The position numbers and the translations under genes were made by a program. From the NCBI GenBank assembly GCA_946645735.1, contig CAMPCK010000026.1, positions 1 to 8,748 on the forward strand: 8,748 nt of DNA. The letters run 5' to 3'. The notes beneath the pieces were generated by a model. It searched no databases and had not been told where the DNA came from. It saw only the letters and a list, made by a program, of their open reading frames with translations. The DNA is from an uncultured Clostridia bacterium. GTDB lineage: Bacteria; Bacillota_A; Clostridia; Peptostreptococcales; Anaerovoracaceae. Within the stretch, counting starts at the first letter, position 1. Every line of letters begins with the position of its first letter. Shown here piece by piece: positions 7,454 through 8,748 of the stretch.

Positions 7454-7492
7454 AAAAAAATACGAGCGTTCACGAAAACACGAACGCTCGTA
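7454..7492 (-). terminator. Rho-independent terminator after xpt
   Basis: A perfect 11-bp stem (7461-7471 with 7482-7492) with a 10-base loop is followed on the minus strand by seven T residues (7454-7460). It begins 36 bases after the xpt stop codon and separates the HD-xpt unit from the nucleoside-uptake operon. The plus strand lacks a U-run after the stem. Confidence 0.95.
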
Positions 7493-7528
7493 ATATATAC
7501 CCTTCAAATCATTCAAATCGTTGCCGAA

Positions 7529-8101
7529 TTATACAAATCTTATCTTTCCATCCTCAAGTTCAGCAACAGAAGCAAGTGTCTCGACCCTGTATCCCAAGTC
7601 TTCCAGAGTCTTCTTTCCGCCCTGGAAATCCTTGGAAATAACGATGCCGATACCGGCTACCCTGGCCCCTGCCATCTCAACAATGGAAGCCAGTGCCCTG
7701 GATGCTTCTCCGTGAGCCAGGAAGTCATCGATGATAAGGATGTTCTCACCCTCTTCAAGATGTTTCTTAGCTACGGTTATCTCATTTAAGGTCTGCTTGG
7801 TAAAGGACATGCAGGGCGCTGTATATACGCCTTCAGTCATAGTATTAGGTTTGGCTTTCTTTGCGAAGACCACGGGGCAGAAACCGAAGTATCTAGCAGC
7901 GGATACCGCAATGGCGATCCCGCTTGCTTCAACGGTCAGGATCTTGTCAACCTTGACCCCGGCAAATCTCTTGGCAAATTCTTCTCCGATCTCATCCATA
8001 AAGGAGGTATCTATCCTGTGATTGATAAATCCGTCAACGTTTATTCTGTCGGAACCGACAGCTACACCCTCTTCAGCTATCCTTTTCTTGAGCTTATCCA
8101 T
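7529..8101 (-). CDS. xpt: Xanthine phosphoribosyltransferase
   Basis: This cytoplasmic enzyme joins xanthine to PRPP, giving XMP and pyrophosphate, and feeds salvaged xanthine into guanine nucleotide synthesis. The 190 residues match Bacillus subtilis Xpt along the whole length. Visible marks are the N-terminus (LKKRIAEEG, then VDGFINHRID at 22-31), ILTVEASGIAIAV (54-66), SFTKQT (99-104) with the preceding flexible loop, the PRPP-binding motif ILIIDDFLAHGEA (121-133) with its Asp-Asp pair, GARVAGIGIVISKDFQ (145-160), and a C-terminus ending LEDGKIRFV. Length is normal for the family. GAAAGGA sits about five bases before the ATG. It starts 13 bases after the stop of the HD gene, so the two are surely in one transcript, which ends at the terminator at 7454-7492. 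The purine transport genes downstream support its role. Confidence 0.97.
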   Translation of the reverse strand: MDKLKKRIAEEGVAVGSDRINVDGFINHRIDTSFMDEIGEEFAKRFAGVKVDKILTVEASGIAIAVSAARYFGFCPVVFAKKAKPNTMTEGVYTAPCMSFTKQTLNEITVAKKHLEEGENILIIDDFLAHGEASRALASIVEMAGARVAGIGIVISKDFQGGKKTLEDLGYRVETLASVAELEDGKIRFV

Positions 8102-8114
8102 AACGAATCCTTTC

Positions 8115-8675
8115 TTAATCTTCCACGGGCTCCTCGCAGGTCTTCATGGCTTCCAGCGTCTCCTGAAGGAGGTAATCCAGCTCCCAGCCAAGCATGTCAG
8201 CTCCGCGCTTGATTACTTCTCTGTCGCAGCCTGCTGCGAATCTCTTATCCTTGAATTTTTTCTTTAATGACTTGAGCTCCATATCCTGTACGGACTTTGA
8301 AGGTCTCATGAGAGCAGCAGCTCCAATAAGTCCTGTAAGTTCATCGCAGGCATAGAGTACCTTTTCCATTTCTCTTGTGGGTTCCACATCGCAGCATTCG
8401 ATATATCCGTGGGAGCATACTGCGTGGATCATGTCATCGGGAACTCCGGCTTCCTTAAGGAGTTCGGGAGCCTTGATGCAGTGCTCTTCGGGCCACATCT
8501 CGAAGTCGATGTCGTGAAGGAGGCCTACGATTGCCCAGTATTCCTCTTCATCGGCATATCCCAGCTTCTTCGCAAAATATCTCATGGCGCCCTCTACCAT
8601 TCTTCCGTGGTGAAGGTGGAACTCGTCCTTGTTATACTTTTTCAGTAATTCATACGCTTCGTCTCTTGTAATCAT
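8115..8675 (-). CDS. HD-domain metal-dependent phosphohydrolase, substrate unknown
   Basis: This 186-residue soluble protein is built almost wholly of an HD-superfamily domain. Candidate metal ligands are the first His cluster HLHHGRMVEGAMR (residues 20-32), the name-giving pair in GLLHDIDFE (His54, Asp55), His65, His84 and His89 in MIHAVCSHGY, and Asp111 in YACDELTGLIGA. The LHDIDFE form is like the predicted HD hydrolases that are often annotated without function. The last third is helical and charged (KSLKKKFKDKRFA). Known HD enzymes cleave phosphate from nucleotides, cyclic nucleotides or ppGpp; lying 13 bases before xpt suggests a nucleotide substrate, but nothing in the sequence proves it. 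GAAAGG precedes the ATG by seven bases. I recognise the family but not a named gene. Confidence 0.88.
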   Translation of the reverse strand: MITRDEAYELLKKYNKDEFHLHHGRMVEGAMRYFAKKLGYADEEEYWAIVGLLHDIDFEMWPEEHCIKAPELLKEAGVPDDMIHAVCSHGYIECCDVEPTREMEKVLYACDELTGLIGAAALMRPSKSVQDMELKSLKKKFKDKRFAAGCDREVIKRGADMLGWELDYLLQETLEAMKTCEEPVED

Positions 8676-8715
8676 GATCTTGCCTTTCTTTTTTGATCTG
8701 AACTGAACGCCAAAG

Positions 8716-8737
8716 GCCCTTGCAGTATTACAAGGGC
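8716..8737 (-). other. Leader hairpin upstream of the HD-xpt unit
   Basis: A perfect 7-bp stem (8716-8722 with 8731-8737) with an 8-base loop lies 41 bases before the HD gene start. No U-run follows on either strand, so it is not a standard terminator. No promoter is clear in the 73 bases between the HD gene and the window edge. It could be part of a longer leader structure, or the end of something further right; the window does not show enough to decide. Confidence 0.4.
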
Positions 8738-8748
8738 TCAGCTAAGAT

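Noticed and set aside
7461..7492. Inverted repeat as a possible recombination or attachment site
   Set aside because: The seven-T run after the stem and the place behind xpt are fully explained by an intrinsic terminator; no integrase or direct repeats are nearby.
1..8748. CRISPR array, insertion sequence, tRNA or rRNA, toxin-antitoxin or defence system
   Set aside because: I see no repeated spacers, transposase motifs, RNA gene features or defence domains; intergenic gaps are all under 200 bases and are accounted for by promoters, hairpins and terminators.

Overview
The window carries a purine-salvage and uptake locus, all genes on the minus strand. It most likely comes from a low-to-moderate GC Gram-positive anaerobe of the Clostridia type. 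The reasons are strong AAAGGAGG-type ribosome binding sites, sigma-A promoters of the form TTGATA-N17/18-TATAAT, intrinsic terminators with U-runs, a lipoprotein-anchored (not periplasmic) solute-binding protein, and best resemblance to Bacillus/Clostridia families. Species cannot be named from this.

Layout in direction of transcription (right to left). (1) 8675-7529: an HD-domain phosphohydrolase followed 13 nt later by xanthine phosphoribosyltransferase (xpt), closed by a strong terminator at 7454-7492. The start of this unit lies at or beyond the right edge; only a 73-nt leader with a 7-bp hairpin is visible. (2) 7419-850: a sigma-A promoter drives a BMP-family lipoprotein, then an intercistronic hairpin pair, then a double-NBD ABC ATPase and two permeases (0-nt gap and a 4-nt ATGA overlap), then an AzgA/PbuG-type NCS2 purine permease, ending in a GC-rich terminator at 850-870. 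(3) 831-1: a separate promoter drives an EamA/DMT-family transporter cut off by the left edge.

How the genes work together (inference from families and order): the lipoprotein captures nucleosides outside the cell, the ATPase with its two permeases imports them, the NCS2 permease takes up free purine bases by a secondary route, and Xpt turns xanthine (and more weakly guanine) into nucleotide using PRPP. The HD protein may handle a nucleotide substrate but its role is unknown. The DMT transporter has its own promoter and is probably unrelated.

I found no CRISPR array, mobile element, RNA gene or convincing purine riboswitch. The locus is mostly ordinary. The points most worth a second look are the co-degenerate second ATP site of the ATPase, the strong hairpin with a weak U-tract between the binding protein and its ATPase, and the HD-xpt pairing.
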